DNA of 25,592 nucleotides, taken from Micavibrio aeruginosavorus. Lineage in GTDB: Bacteria > Pseudomonadota > Alphaproteobacteria > Micavibrionales > Micavibrionaceae. Numbering within the stretch: the first letter of the stretch is position 1; each line of letters starts with the position of its first letter. A program made the position numbers and the translations under genes. Below the pieces are notes generated by a model. That model had not been told where the DNA came from and made no database searches. It worked only from the letters and a program-made list of their open reading frames with translations. Shown in pieces: positions 1-6,102 of this stretch. The DNA is taken from positions 1 to 25,592 of the forward strand of contig QFOT01000013.1 of NCBI GenBank assembly GCA_003241285.1, given 5' to 3'.

Positions 1-126
1 GATTATGTGTTGGCTTGCCGTAAAGACTTCGAAGTGCAAAATCTGGCCGATATGCTATATGGCCAGATGTCTTTTGCGAATTTACCTATAGGAGATCCTG
101 ATGCCCAAATCAGCAAAATTACCTGA
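1..126 (+). CDS. C-terminal end of a probable ubiquinol-cytochrome c chaperone family protein (partial)
   Basis: The first frame is open from base 1 to a TGA at 124-126 and gives a 41-residue tail beginning DYVLACRKDFEVQNL and containing LYGQMSFANLP. The pattern of a tyrosine-valine helix, a leucine-rich stretch, then 'G...F.nlP' resembles the end of the CBP3-like chaperone family that helps assemble the cytochrome bc1 complex. In Alphaproteobacteria that gene usually lies directly before DUF177, as here. The stop lies 26 bases inside the DUF177 gene, so the two are probably translationally coupled. Only the tail is visible, so the family name rests mainly on gene order; the open frame and overlap are seen directly. 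Confidence 0.5.
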   Translation, partial: DYVLACRKDFEVQNLADMLYGQMSFANLPIGDPDAQISKIT

Positions 127-688
127 AATCGTATGGTCTTTTCCAGTCAGGGCGGAAGATGTTCCTCAATCGGGAAAGAAAATGGAAATATCGCCCGATG
201 CCGAGAAGCGCAAAGCTCTTGCCAAGCAGCTTGAGATCATCGAACTGAAAGATTTAAAAGCGACGCTTAATTTAAGCCGAGAAAACGCGCATATCGTACA
301 TATCAAGGGGCAATTGGAAGCCAGGATTAAACAGGCCTGCGTGATGACGCTGGAGCCGGTTGAGACTTCTATACAGGATGAGTTTGAAGCCTGGTATGCC
401 GATGAAAATCAGGCGATTTCATTCAAGAAAGCCCAGTACGAAGCGCAAAGTAAAAAAGAGCTGATGGATATCCCGATGCTCGATGAATCCGAAGATCCTG
501 AGCCGATGATTAATGGCGCGGTGGATGTGGCTGATCTGGTAACGCAATATCTGTCACTGGCTATTCCACCTTATCCGACGAAAGAGGGTATTACTTACAG
601 CGTTCAGGTAGAAGAGCCGAAAGAAGCCAAGAATCCGATGAAGCTCAATCCGTTTGCGGCGCTTAAGGATTGGCGCCCTAAGGATTAA
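101..688 (+). CDS. DUF177 / YceD-family protein (23S rRNA accumulation protein)
   Basis: A 195-residue soluble protein. The family mark is the conserved cysteine at residue 80, followed by a threonine-leucine-glutamate-proline run (CVMTLEPVETSIQDEF), then an acidic C-terminal half with the 'DVADLVTQYLSLAIPPYP' type motif. The family is linked to 23S rRNA accumulation and large-subunit assembly and normally sits beside rpmF. An AGGAG ribosome binding site at 91-95 supports the ATG at 101. The gene overlaps the upstream reading frame by 26 bases. rpmF is the next gene on this strand, but about 410 bases away with an opposing small gene between, so the usual tight yceD-rpmF pair is broken. Its stop overlaps the end of the opposing gene by four bases. 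Confidence 0.9.
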   Translation: MPKSAKLPEIVWSFPVRAEDVPQSGKKMEISPDAEKRKALAKQLEIIELKDLKATLNLSRENAHIVHIKGQLEARIKQACVMTLEPVETSIQDEFEAWYADENQAISFKKAQYEAQSKKELMDIPMLDESEDPEPMINGAVDVADLVTQYLSLAIPPYPTKEGITYSVQVEEPKEAKNPMKLNPFAALKDWRPKD

Positions 689-960
689 AAAGGTGCAGGC
701 GATTTTGAATCTAGATATACAGGAGCTTGGCATTGCCCGGGAACATCTTCACATGTAAGAACTTTTGAAGAAGCCTCAATATTATCTATTAAATCCTTTG
801 CTTGAAAGCATCCTAAGCCTGCCCCGGAGAGAGCCATTCCAGCAAAACAAGCAACCGCTTTCTTTTTACCATCTTCTGCATTCCAAAATGCCATAACTGC
901 GCAGCCACCTGCGCCCATGAAAGTAGAAGCTAAACTTATAACTTGCGATGTTGTACTCAT
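685..960 (-). CDS. Small hypothetical membrane protein
   Basis: A 91-residue protein I do not recognise. Two hydrophobic, glycine/alanine-rich segments (about residues 5-25 and 35-53) are separated by a charged loop with NAEDGKKK, suggesting a two-helix inner-membrane hairpin. A polar C-terminal domain of about 35 residues holds two cysteines (residues 70 and 77) that could form a disulfide if periplasmic. It is probably real and not a chance frame: the ATG is preceded at good spacing by AGGAGAG, and a well-formed promoter lies further upstream (TTGACA, 17 bases, TATTGT at 1017-989). Its stop overlaps the DUF177 stop on the other strand by four bases. No function is proposed. Confidence 0.65.
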   Translation of the reverse strand: MSTTSQVISLASTFMGAGGCAVMAFWNAEDGKKKAVACFAGMALSGAGLGCFQAKDLIDNIEASSKVLTCEDVPGQCQAPVYLDSKSPAPF

Positions 961-988
961 TTTGAATCTCTCCTGTAAAATTTTATAA

Positions 989-1017
989 ACAATAAATAAA
1001 ACTAAGCATTATGTCAA
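989..1017 (-). promoter_or_regulatory. Sigma-70-type promoter for the small membrane protein gene
   Basis: On the minus strand a perfect -35 TTGACA (1017-1012) is followed, after exactly 17 bases, by TATTGT (994-989, four of six consensus bases). The predicted start near 982 lies about 20 bases before the start codon at 960. Position and spacing are seen; promoter activity is inferred. Confidence 0.55.
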
Positions 1018-1038
1018 ACAATTAATTTACTAATATTC

Positions 1039-1067
1039 TTGCCTTTCAAAAGCGATTCCTATAGAAA
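1039..1067 (+). promoter_or_regulatory. Candidate promoter for rpmF
   Basis: TTGCCT at 1039-1044 is followed by TATAGA at 1060-1065 (15-base spacing) or TAGAAA at 1062-1067 (17-base spacing). rpmF cannot easily be co-transcribed with DUF177 across the opposing gene without long read-through, so a local promoter is expected. The match is only moderate. Confidence 0.35.
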
Positions 1068-1098
1068 CTGCCCACAACTAAAGAATTAAAGGTGCCCT

Positions 1099-1278
1099 AT
1101 GGCTGTTCCAAAGAAGAAAACATCGAAATCCAAGCGCGATATGCGCCGCGCTCACCACGCTCTGACCCCATATAACTGGTCGGAAGACAAGACAACTGGC
1201 GAACCATCCCGCCGTCACCATGTCGATCTGAAGACCGGCATGTACCGTGGCAAGCAAGTCATCGAAGTTAAAGACTAA
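1099..1278 (+). CDS. rpmF: 50S ribosomal protein L32
   Basis: A 59-residue basic protein starting MAVPKKKTSKSKRDMRRAHH, the standard N-terminus of bacterial L32, and ending in a RGKQVIEVKD tail. It has no cysteines, so it is the zinc-independent form common in Proteobacteria. AAAGG at 1088-1092 lies a few bases before the ATG. L32 is a large-subunit protein near the peptidyl transferase region. In many bacteria it is co-transcribed with yceD, plsX and fabH; here a clear terminator follows immediately and an opposing gene precedes it, so it is probably transcribed alone. Confidence 0.95.
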   Translation: MAVPKKKTSKSKRDMRRAHHALTPYNWSEDKTTGEPSRRHHVDLKTGMYRGKQVIEVKD

Positions 1279-1297
1279 ATTTATCTCCCATAAAATC

Positions 1298-1336
1298 AGG
1301 GCTGTATTACTTGTGCAGCCCTATTTTTATTTTTTG
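1298..1336 (+). terminator. Rho-independent terminator after rpmF
   Basis: A perfect 7-base-pair stem AGGGCTG/CAGCCCT (1298-1304 with 1316-1322) around an 11-base loop is followed by a T-rich tract to 1335. It lies 20 bases past the rpmF stop and separates rpmF from plsX. Confidence 0.85.
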
Positions 1337-1346
1337 ACGCCAAGCC

Positions 1347-1352
1347 TATAAT
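1347..1352 (+). promoter_or_regulatory. Possible -10 element for plsX
   Basis: A perfect TATAAT lies between the rpmF terminator and plsX. There is no good -35 at 16-18 bases; a TTGACG at 1334-1339 is only 7 bases away. plsX needs a promoter downstream of the terminator, which makes this the likeliest site. Confidence 0.3.
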
Positions 1353-1390
1353 CGCGCCAAATTCCTTTCCGGTAAGAAGGCAGTCATCCC

Positions 1391-2452
1391 TTGAATAAAT
1401 CAGTCACGATAGCTTTAGACGCCATGGGTGGCGATTTCGGTCCCGAAGTCGTCGTGCCGGGTGCCGCGCTCGCCCTGAAAGATCGCCCGATGGCGAGCTT
1501 TATCTTTTTTGGCGACCAGACAAAAATTCAACCATGCCTCGATAAATACCCGCAGCTTGCACGCGTATCCACAATTTCCCATACGGATAAAGCGGTCTCT
1601 GCCGATGAAAAACCTGGTCAGGCTTTAAGGTCGGGCAGGGATTCCAGCATGCGGCTTGCGATCAATGCTGTGTCCGAAGGCCGCGCCGATTGTATCGTCT
1701 CCGGCGGTAATACAGGTGCGCTGATGGCGATGGCGAAAATGGTTTTGCGCACGCTGCCTGGCATTCACCGTCCGGCGATTGCCAGCGTATTCCCGACGAT
1801 TAAAGGCCAGACGGTCGTTCTCGATCTTGGTGCCAATCTCGAATGCGATTCTGAAATTCTCGTGCAATTCGCGGTCCTCGGTTCCGTCTATGCGCGCGTC
1901 GTTGAAAATATTCCAAACCCGACAGTCGGGCTTTTAAATGTCGGTTCTGAAGATATGAAAGGCCATGAAGAAATCCGCGCAGCGCAGGCCGTTCTTCAGC
2001 AGGTAAAATTCCCCGGTAAATATTACGGCTTCGTCGAAGGTAACGATATCACCGCGGGCACCGTCGATGTCGTCGTCACAGACGGCTTTACGGGCAATGT
2101 CGCGCTCAAAGTTGCCGAAGGCGTTGGCAAGCTCGCCAGCTTTATTCTGAAATCATCTTTAAAATCATCGCCGCTTTCTTTTGTCGGGGCTATTCTCGCC
2201 TCCGGTGCATTGAAAAAAGTCAAAAACCGTATGGATCCGCGCCTCTATAATGGAGGCATGTTTCTGGGTCTCAGCGGAATTTGTGTAAAGTCGCATGGCA
2301 GCATGGATGCGGTCGGGTTTGCCAATGCAATAAAGGTTGCCGCCGATCTCTCAACTAACGGATTTAACAAGCGCGTGGCGGAAGAAATTCAACAAGTCAT
2401 GACTCAAGAGTCATTCATTGTACCGCCTTCTGAAGTGGCGAAAGTTTCTTAG
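1391..2452 (+). CDS. plsX: Phosphate acyltransferase PlsX
   Basis: A 353-residue peripheral membrane enzyme that converts acyl-ACP and phosphate to acyl-phosphate, the acyl donor for PlsY in phosphatidic acid synthesis. Visible hallmarks are the N-terminal IALDAMGGDFGP motif (about residues 7-18), the SGGNTGALMAMAK segment, DLGAN, and the C-terminal YNGGMFLGLSGICVKSHG region. Length matches the family. The start is TTG at 1391, supported by AAGAAGG at 1374-1380; no ATG fits better, because the conserved domain begins at residue 5. fabH follows after one base, so the two are certainly co-transcribed. The chemistry links fatty acid initiation (FabH) to phospholipid synthesis. Confidence 0.97.
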   Translation: MNKSVTIALDAMGGDFGPEVVVPGAALALKDRPMASFIFFGDQTKIQPCLDKYPQLARVSTISHTDKAVSADEKPGQALRSGRDSSMRLAINAVSEGRADCIVSGGNTGALMAMAKMVLRTLPGIHRPAIASVFPTIKGQTVVLDLGANLECDSEILVQFAVLGSVYARVVENIPNPTVGLLNVGSEDMKGHEEIRAAQAVLQQVKFPGKYYGFVEGNDITAGTVDVVVTDGFTGNVALKVAEGVGKLASFILKSSLKSSPLSFVGAILASGALKKVKNRMDPRLYNGGMFLGLSGICVKSHGSMDAVGFANAIKVAADLSTNGFNKRVAEEIQQVMTQESFIVPPSEVAKVS

Positions 2453-2453
2453 A

Positions 2454-3428
2454 ATGATCCGTTCCATTATCGTTGCCACAGGCTCTTATTTGCCTGATCG
2501 TATCGTCACCAATAAGGATTTGGAAAGTATCGTCGATACGACCGATGAATGGATTGTTCAGCGTTCCGGTATACGTGAACGCCGCGTTGCCGCCGAAGGT
2601 CAGGCAACCAGTGACCTAGCTATCCGCGCTGCAAAACGCGCTCTCGAGGCTTCTAATTTGCAAGCTTCCGATATTGATGCGGTGATCGTGGCAACAACTA
2701 CGCCGGATCAGACATTCCCCTCCGTAGCAGTACGCGTACAGACGGGCATTGGCATGAATACGGGTGGTATCGCCTTTGACGTTCAGGCGGTCTGCACAGG
2801 CTTTGTCTATGCGATGGCTGTCGCTGACAACTTTATCCGTTTGGGCCAAGCGAGGCGTATCATGGTAATAGGCGCCGAAAAAATGTCGGCAATCCTCAAC
2901 TGGTCCGACCGTACGACTTGTGTGCTATTCGGGGATGGAGCAGGGGCGGTTATTCTGGAAGCCTCCGAAGAAAAAGGTGGTAAGGACGATCGCGGCGTTT
3001 TATCGACGCATCTTCATGCGAACGGCACGCTGACTGATATTCTCTACACCGATGGCGGTCCGTCAACGACCGGGCAGGCTGGTAAGATCGTCATGCAGGG
3101 CAAGGAAGTTTTCAAAAACGCTGTCAATTTGATGGCTGAAGTTGTTAATGAAACGCTTGAACACAATAATATCACTTCAGAAGAAATCGATTGGCTGGTT
3201 CCGCATCAGGCCAATATACGTATTATCCAGTCCACGGCTGAGAAGTTAAACATGGATATAAGCAAAGTCGTATTAACTGTTGAAAAACATGGAAATACCT
3301 CTGCTGCCTCTATTCCCTTGGCTTTAGATGAAGCGGTCCGTGACGGGCGCATTAAAAAAGGCCAATTATTACTCATGGAAGCCCTCGGTGGTGGCCTGAC
3401 TTGGGGCGCAGCTCTGGTACGTTTCTAG
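2454..3428 (+). CDS. fabH: Beta-ketoacyl-ACP synthase III
   Basis: A 324-residue condensing enzyme that starts fatty acid synthesis by joining acetyl-CoA to malonyl-ACP. The catalytic triad is readable: Cys114 in QAVCTGF, His251 in VPHQAN and Asn281 in KHGNTSAAS. The glycine-rich C-terminus GGGLTWGAALVRF is typical. I chose the ATG at 2454, which opens MIRSIIVATGSYLP, the standard FabH N-terminus. An in-frame ATG at 2418 would add 12 residues with no family counterpart, all inside plsX. The gene begins one base after the plsX stop and is probably translationally coupled to it. Confidence 0.97.
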   Translation: MIRSIIVATGSYLPDRIVTNKDLESIVDTTDEWIVQRSGIRERRVAAEGQATSDLAIRAAKRALEASNLQASDIDAVIVATTTPDQTFPSVAVRVQTGIGMNTGGIAFDVQAVCTGFVYAMAVADNFIRLGQARRIMVIGAEKMSAILNWSDRTTCVLFGDGAGAVILEASEEKGGKDDRGVLSTHLHANGTLTDILYTDGGPSTTGQAGKIVMQGKEVFKNAVNLMAEVVNETLEHNNITSEEIDWLVPHQANIRIIQSTAEKLNMDISKVVLTVEKHGNTSAASIPLALDEAVRDGRIKKGQLLLMEALGGGLTWGAALVRF

Positions 3429-3490
3429 CCCAAATTGGGTGACATTAGCAAAACCTGTTAATACTTTGATTTGAATCGCTTTTTCGGTAA

Positions 3491-3519
3491 TTGACGCCTC
3501 TTAAATGAATCGCTAGGCT
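3491..3519 (+). promoter_or_regulatory. Candidate promoter for ihfA-merR
   Basis: TTGACG (3491-3496) with 17 bases to TAGGCT (3514-3519). The -35 is strong and the -10 weak; a more AT-rich TTATAT at 3522-3527 sits too far away. It lies in the 121-base gap between fabH and ihfA. Confidence 0.35.
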
Positions 3520-3549
3520 CATTATATCTCAATTGAACAGGATAGGCGT

Positions 3550-3876
3550 ATGAGCACAAAAACCATCACGCGGGCGGATTTAGCGGAGTCGATCTATCAA
3601 CAGATCGGGCTTTCGCGCAATGAATCGGCGGCCCTAGTCGAAACCGTACTGGATGAAATCGCCAATGCGCTTATCAAAGGTAGCACGGTTAAGATTTCTT
3701 CTTTCGGAAGCTTCTCCCTCCGCCAAAAAGGCGAGCGCATCGGGCGCAATCCGAAAACAGGGATCGAAGTGCCTATTACGCCGCGTAAAGTTCTGGTCTT
3801 CCGTGCTTCCCATGTTCTCAAAGACCGCATGAACGGCATCACCCCGACAATTTCTGACGAAGACGAGTTTAAATAA
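3550..3876 (+). CDS. ihfA: Integration host factor subunit alpha
   Basis: A 108-residue HU/IHF-family DNA-bending protein. Features are the N-terminal helical dimerisation region (TRADLAESIYQQIGLS), the central KISSFGSFSLRQKGERIGRNPKTG segment leading into the beta-arm, and the arm tip IEVPITPRKVLVFRAS. The alpha rather than beta assignment rests on the GRNPKTG...P form of the arm and on the conserved alphaproteobacterial order fabH-ihfA-merR. IHF bends DNA sharply at specific sites and serves in transcription, replication and recombination as a heterodimer with IhfB, which is not in this window. Its stop codon shares one base with the start of the next gene (TAATG). Confidence 0.93.
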   Translation: MSTKTITRADLAESIYQQIGLSRNESAALVETVLDEIANALIKGSTVKISSFGSFSLRQKGERIGRNPKTGIEVPITPRKVLVFRASHVLKDRMNGITPTISDEDEFK

Positions 3877-4340
3877 TGGCATCCGAAGATAAAAAAGCGC
3901 AAAACGCATTCCGTACCATCAGCGAAGTCGCCGACGATCTGGGCGTCCAGCAGCACGTGCTTCGTTTCTGGGAAACAAAATTCTCCAGCATTAAACCGAT
4001 GAAGCGCGGCGGCGGGCGTCGTTACTATCGTCCGGAAGATGTCGCGCTTTTGAAAAAGATTCACCACTTGCTGTATTCTGACGGCTACACCATCAAGGGC
4101 GTTCAAAAACTCCTGAAAGGTGTCAGCAAGAATGCGGTTCTGGCCGAACAGCGAAGAGAACAGCCGACGCAAGTTCACGGAGTAACGGCGCAAGTTAAGG
4201 CGCCCAACCAGGAGCCTGCTAATCAGGCAGCTCCAAAAATCATGCTCAATGATGATCAGAAAGTCGTTCTGCAATCTCTGCTTGATGATCTCTTAGAGAT
4301 GCGTGACTTGTTAAACGAAGATAAGAAAAACGCGGCTTAA
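3876..4340 (+). CDS. MerR-family transcriptional regulator
   Basis: A 154-residue protein with an N-terminal winged helix-turn-helix of the MerR type: TISEVADDLGVQQHVLRFWE (about residues 14-33), then the wing KRGGGRRYYRPEDV and a helix ending near residue 85. The middle (about 90-118) is glutamine/proline-rich and probably disordered. The C-terminus (DDQKVVLQSLLDDLLEMRDLL) forms an amphipathic helix suited to dimerisation. No metal-binding cysteines or drug-binding domain are present. The gene starts on the last base of the ihfA stop. This ihfA-linked MerR protein is conserved across Alphaproteobacteria, but its target genes are unknown to me. Confidence 0.9.
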   Translation: MASEDKKAQNAFRTISEVADDLGVQQHVLRFWETKFSSIKPMKRGGGRRYYRPEDVALLKKIHHLLYSDGYTIKGVQKLLKGVSKNAVLAEQRREQPTQVHGVTAQVKAPNQEPANQAAPKIMLNDDQKVVLQSLLDDLLEMRDLLNEDKKNAA

Positions 4341-4421
4341 ATAATTTATTCTGGCCCTGCCCACTCAAGGTGACATATGTTTATTGCCACTTTGCTAAAT
4401 ATACCTTAAAACCACACCGAG

Positions 4422-4498
4422 CGGAATGTAGCGCAGCCTGGTAGCGCACTTGCCTGGGGGGCAAGGGGTCGCAGGTTCAAATCCTGTCATTCCGACCA
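4422..4498 (+). tRNA. tRNA-Pro (anticodon GGG)
   Basis: A complete 77-base cloverleaf: acceptor CGGAATG pairs with CATTCCG; D-stem GCGC/GCGC; anticodon stem CTTGC/GCAAG around loop CTGGGGG, giving anticodon GGG; T-stem GCAGG/CCTGT around TTCAAAT; discriminator A and an encoded CCA. It reads proline codons CCC and CCU. A TATACC -10-like element at 4400-4405 lies suitably upstream, and a terminator follows directly. The position after ihfA-merR is the usual one in Alphaproteobacteria. Confidence 0.97.
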
Positions 4499-4514
4499 CA
4501 TGCTTCGTCATAAA

Positions 4515-4545
4515 AAAAAGAGGCCTTCCGGCCTCTTTGATTTTT
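4515..4545 (+). terminator. Terminator after tRNA-Pro, probably bidirectional
   Basis: AAAGAGGCC/GGCCTCTTT (4517-4525 with 4530-4538) around a TTCC loop, flanked by an A-run upstream and a T-rich stretch downstream. It sits between the tRNA and the convergent lipoprotein gene, so it can serve both strands. Confidence 0.85.
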
Positions 4546-4560
4546 AAGCCACGCTATAAA

Positions 4561-4875
4561 TTAATTGCCCGGGCAAACATAGGCTTTGCCGTTGGTAATC
4601 GTCGTATTTCCGTTCTCTATTGCCGGGTCTAAAACGATATCTGTTGCGCCGAGATTATAACCTGATTTTTTAGCATTTTTTATACGCTGCTCATTCGCCG
4701 TTTCATTGAAGAAGCCGTAATTTTGCGAGCTGCTGGAAATATTGCCGATATATTTACATCCGGCGACGATATTCGGCGTTGAAATTTTGGTTTTGTAGTA
4801 TGGGTCGTCATTGCTGGCACAGGCGGCGAGGGTGACGGCGGCAATGGCAATAGATGCTAAAAAATATGGTTTCAT
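4561..4875 (-). CDS. Small lipoprotein, DUF4156-like
   Basis: A 104-residue predicted lipoprotein. A hydrophobic signal ends in the lipobox LAAC with the modified cysteine at residue 19. The mature part has the order 'GCKYIGNI', then 'QRIKNAKKSGYNLGATDIVLD', then a final 'GKAYVCPG' with paired cysteines. This resembles the DUF4156 lipoprotein pattern (Cys, loop, helix, GA-n-x-V, Cys), though I cannot confirm membership. AAGGA precedes the ATG. A promoter with a perfect TATAAT lies upstream (4931-4903). It is divergent from the acid phosphatase gene, itself a lipoprotein, with a shared 91-base intergenic region. Confidence 0.75.
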   Translation of the reverse strand: MKPYFLASIAIAAVTLAACASNDDPYYKTKISTPNIVAGCKYIGNISSSSQNYGFFNETANEQRIKNAKKSGYNLGATDIVLDPAIENGNTTITNGKAYVCPGN

Positions 4876-4902
4876 GGCTGGTCCTTGAATGTTGTTTCAG
4901 GC

Positions 4903-4931
4903 ATTATATAGCGCAATTACCATGCTGGGAA
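4903..4931 (-). promoter_or_regulatory. Promoter for the small lipoprotein gene
   Basis: On the minus strand TTCCCA (4931-4926), 17 bases, then a perfect TATAAT (4908-4903). The predicted start near 4896 leaves a leader of about 20 bases with AAGGA before the ATG. Confidence 0.55.
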
Positions 4932-4966
4932 AAGTACTGCCGGTTATAAATTCAAAAGGAAGAAGC

Positions 4967-5647
4967 ATGCATTTTGTAAAACCGGTATTCTTAGCGATTC
5001 TTGTTTCTTGTTTTACTGCCTGCGCCACGGCTCCACAAAACATAGGCGAGCTGAAAACACAGGTTACCCAGTATAAAGAGTCGGGAAAATATGAGCATGA
5101 CTTCAATGTGGTGATCGGCAAGGCAGAGCGACATATCATCGCCCAATCTTCGAAAGTCAAAAATCCGGCAATCGTGCTTGATATTGACGAAACCTCGCTT
5201 TCTAACTGGCCCCAATTAAAAGCGAATGATTATGCTTTCTATTTGCCTGGGCCGTGTGAAAATCTTGAGAAAGGTCCGTGCGGGCTGGACGGCTGGAAGA
5301 GCTCGGGAAAAGCCAAAGCATTCTCTTCGACATTAAGGCTCTTTGAAACAGCAAAATCTCAAAACATATCTGTGTTCTTTATTACAGGCAGGATGGAGCG
5401 CGAGCGAGCTGTAACAGAGAGCAATTTGAAGGACGCGGGATATCACGGTTGGTCGGGACTTGTCTTGCGTGCATCTGGCACAAAAACGGCAACAGCCGAT
5501 CTTTATAAAGCGCCGGAGCGGGCCAAAATCGAGGCGCGAGGTTTTACGATCATCGCAAATATCGGCGACCAGCCCAGCGACTTAAAGGGGGGCGGCGCGC
5601 ATGAAAAGGATTTTCTACTGCCCAATCCTTTCTACCGCATAAAATAA
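4967..5647 (+). CDS. HAD-superfamily class IIIB acid phosphatase lipoprotein
   Basis: A 226-residue exported phosphatase (Acid_PPase B-type fold). The start at 4967 is preferred because it follows AAGGAAG and opens directly with a lipoprotein signal (MHFVKPVFLAILVSCFTAC; candidate lipid-modified cysteines 15 or 19). An earlier in-frame ATG at 4889 would bury the signal behind 26 residues. HAD motif I is DIDET at 72-76 (nucleophile Asp72, acid/base Asp74), motif II is FFITGR ending at 142, and the metal-binding GDQPSD lies near 200-205. It most likely releases phosphate from organic phosphomonoesters in the periplasm; its substrate is unknown. Two extra cysteines in PCENLEKGPC (about 97-105) may form a disulfide. 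Confidence 0.88.
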   Translation: MHFVKPVFLAILVSCFTACATAPQNIGELKTQVTQYKESGKYEHDFNVVIGKAERHIIAQSSKVKNPAIVLDIDETSLSNWPQLKANDYAFYLPGPCENLEKGPCGLDGWKSSGKAKAFSSTLRLFETAKSQNISVFFITGRMERERAVTESNLKDAGYHGWSGLVLRASGTKTATADLYKAPERAKIEARGFTIIANIGDQPSDLKGGGAHEKDFLLPNPFYRIK

Positions 5648-5711
5648 AGGCGGCCTTGAAATTATAGAACAAAAATCTATTTCTCCGTCAATGTTAACGA
5701 AAGGATTTTAG

Positions 5712-6074
5712 ATGCCGCTTTTAGTTTCACCGATAGACGGTTCGCCGATGAAACAGATCAATCGATACGGGATTGAGATCGATGTTTGCCCGACGACAGG
5801 GGGCATCTGGCTCGATAAGGGGGAACTGGAAAAGCTTATGGCCCATATTCAGGACGCTGTTGATGACAGCGATGACGATTTCAAGGAATTCAAACAGCAG
5901 AAAGCCCTAAAAAATCTTCCGGGCGATTATTATGAGGATGAGCCGCGTCACGCAATGCCGCCGACTTACAAGAGATCATATAAGAAATACGACGACGATG
6001 ATTACGACGACTACCATAAGTATAAATACAAAAAGAAAAGTAAGCTAAAGTCTATACTTGATATGTTTGATTGA
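5712..6074 (+). CDS. Zinc-ribbon-like (zf-TFIIB type) protein with degenerate metal site
   Basis: A 120-residue protein. Residues 1-42 follow the zf-TFIIB template: 'P.dGspM...n..GieiD.CP..gGiWLDkGELekL'. The family normally has four cysteines in two CxxC pairs; here only Cys26 remains, with the first pair replaced (LVSPIDG) and the second reduced to CPTTGG. It probably cannot bind zinc in the usual way. The C-terminal half (about 50-115) is highly charged, rich in Asp, Lys and Tyr, and probably disordered. AAAGGA lies 7 bases before the ATG. Function is unknown. Its stop is followed at once by a terminator shared with purC. Confidence 0.8.
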   Translation: MPLLVSPIDGSPMKQINRYGIEIDVCPTTGGIWLDKGELEKLMAHIQDAVDDSDDDFKEFKQQKALKNLPGDYYEDEPRHAMPPTYKRSYKKYDDDDYDDYHKYKYKKKSKLKSILDMFD

Positions 6075-6076
6075 TT

Positions 6077-6102
6077 AAAAGCCGCTTAAACAGCGGCTTT
6101 TT
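6077..6102. terminator. Bidirectional terminator between the zinc-ribbon-like gene and purC
   Basis: A perfect 10-base-pair stem AAAAGCCGCT/AGCGGCTTTT around the loop TAAAC. It is symmetrical, with T-runs on both strands, and serves two convergent genes. The purC stop codon is formed by stem-end and loop bases (6088-6086), so the last purC codons lie inside the hairpin. Confidence 0.85.

Noticed and set aside
2418..2453. Upstream in-frame start for fabH
   Set aside because: Adds 12 residues with no FabH counterpart, entirely inside plsX; the ATG at 2454 gives the family N-terminus.
3597..4274. Long minus-strand open frame (225 codons) across ihfA and the MerR gene
   Set aside because: It is antisense to two well-supported genes, has no recognisable domain or ribosome binding site, and reads like a shadow frame.
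4450..4632. Plus-strand 60-codon frame over tRNA-Pro and the following terminator
   Set aside because: Begins inside the tRNA and crosses a strong terminator; a chance frame.
4889..4966. Upstream in-frame start for the acid phosphatase
   Set aside because: Would place 26 residues before the lipoprotein signal peptide and lacks a good ribosome binding site.
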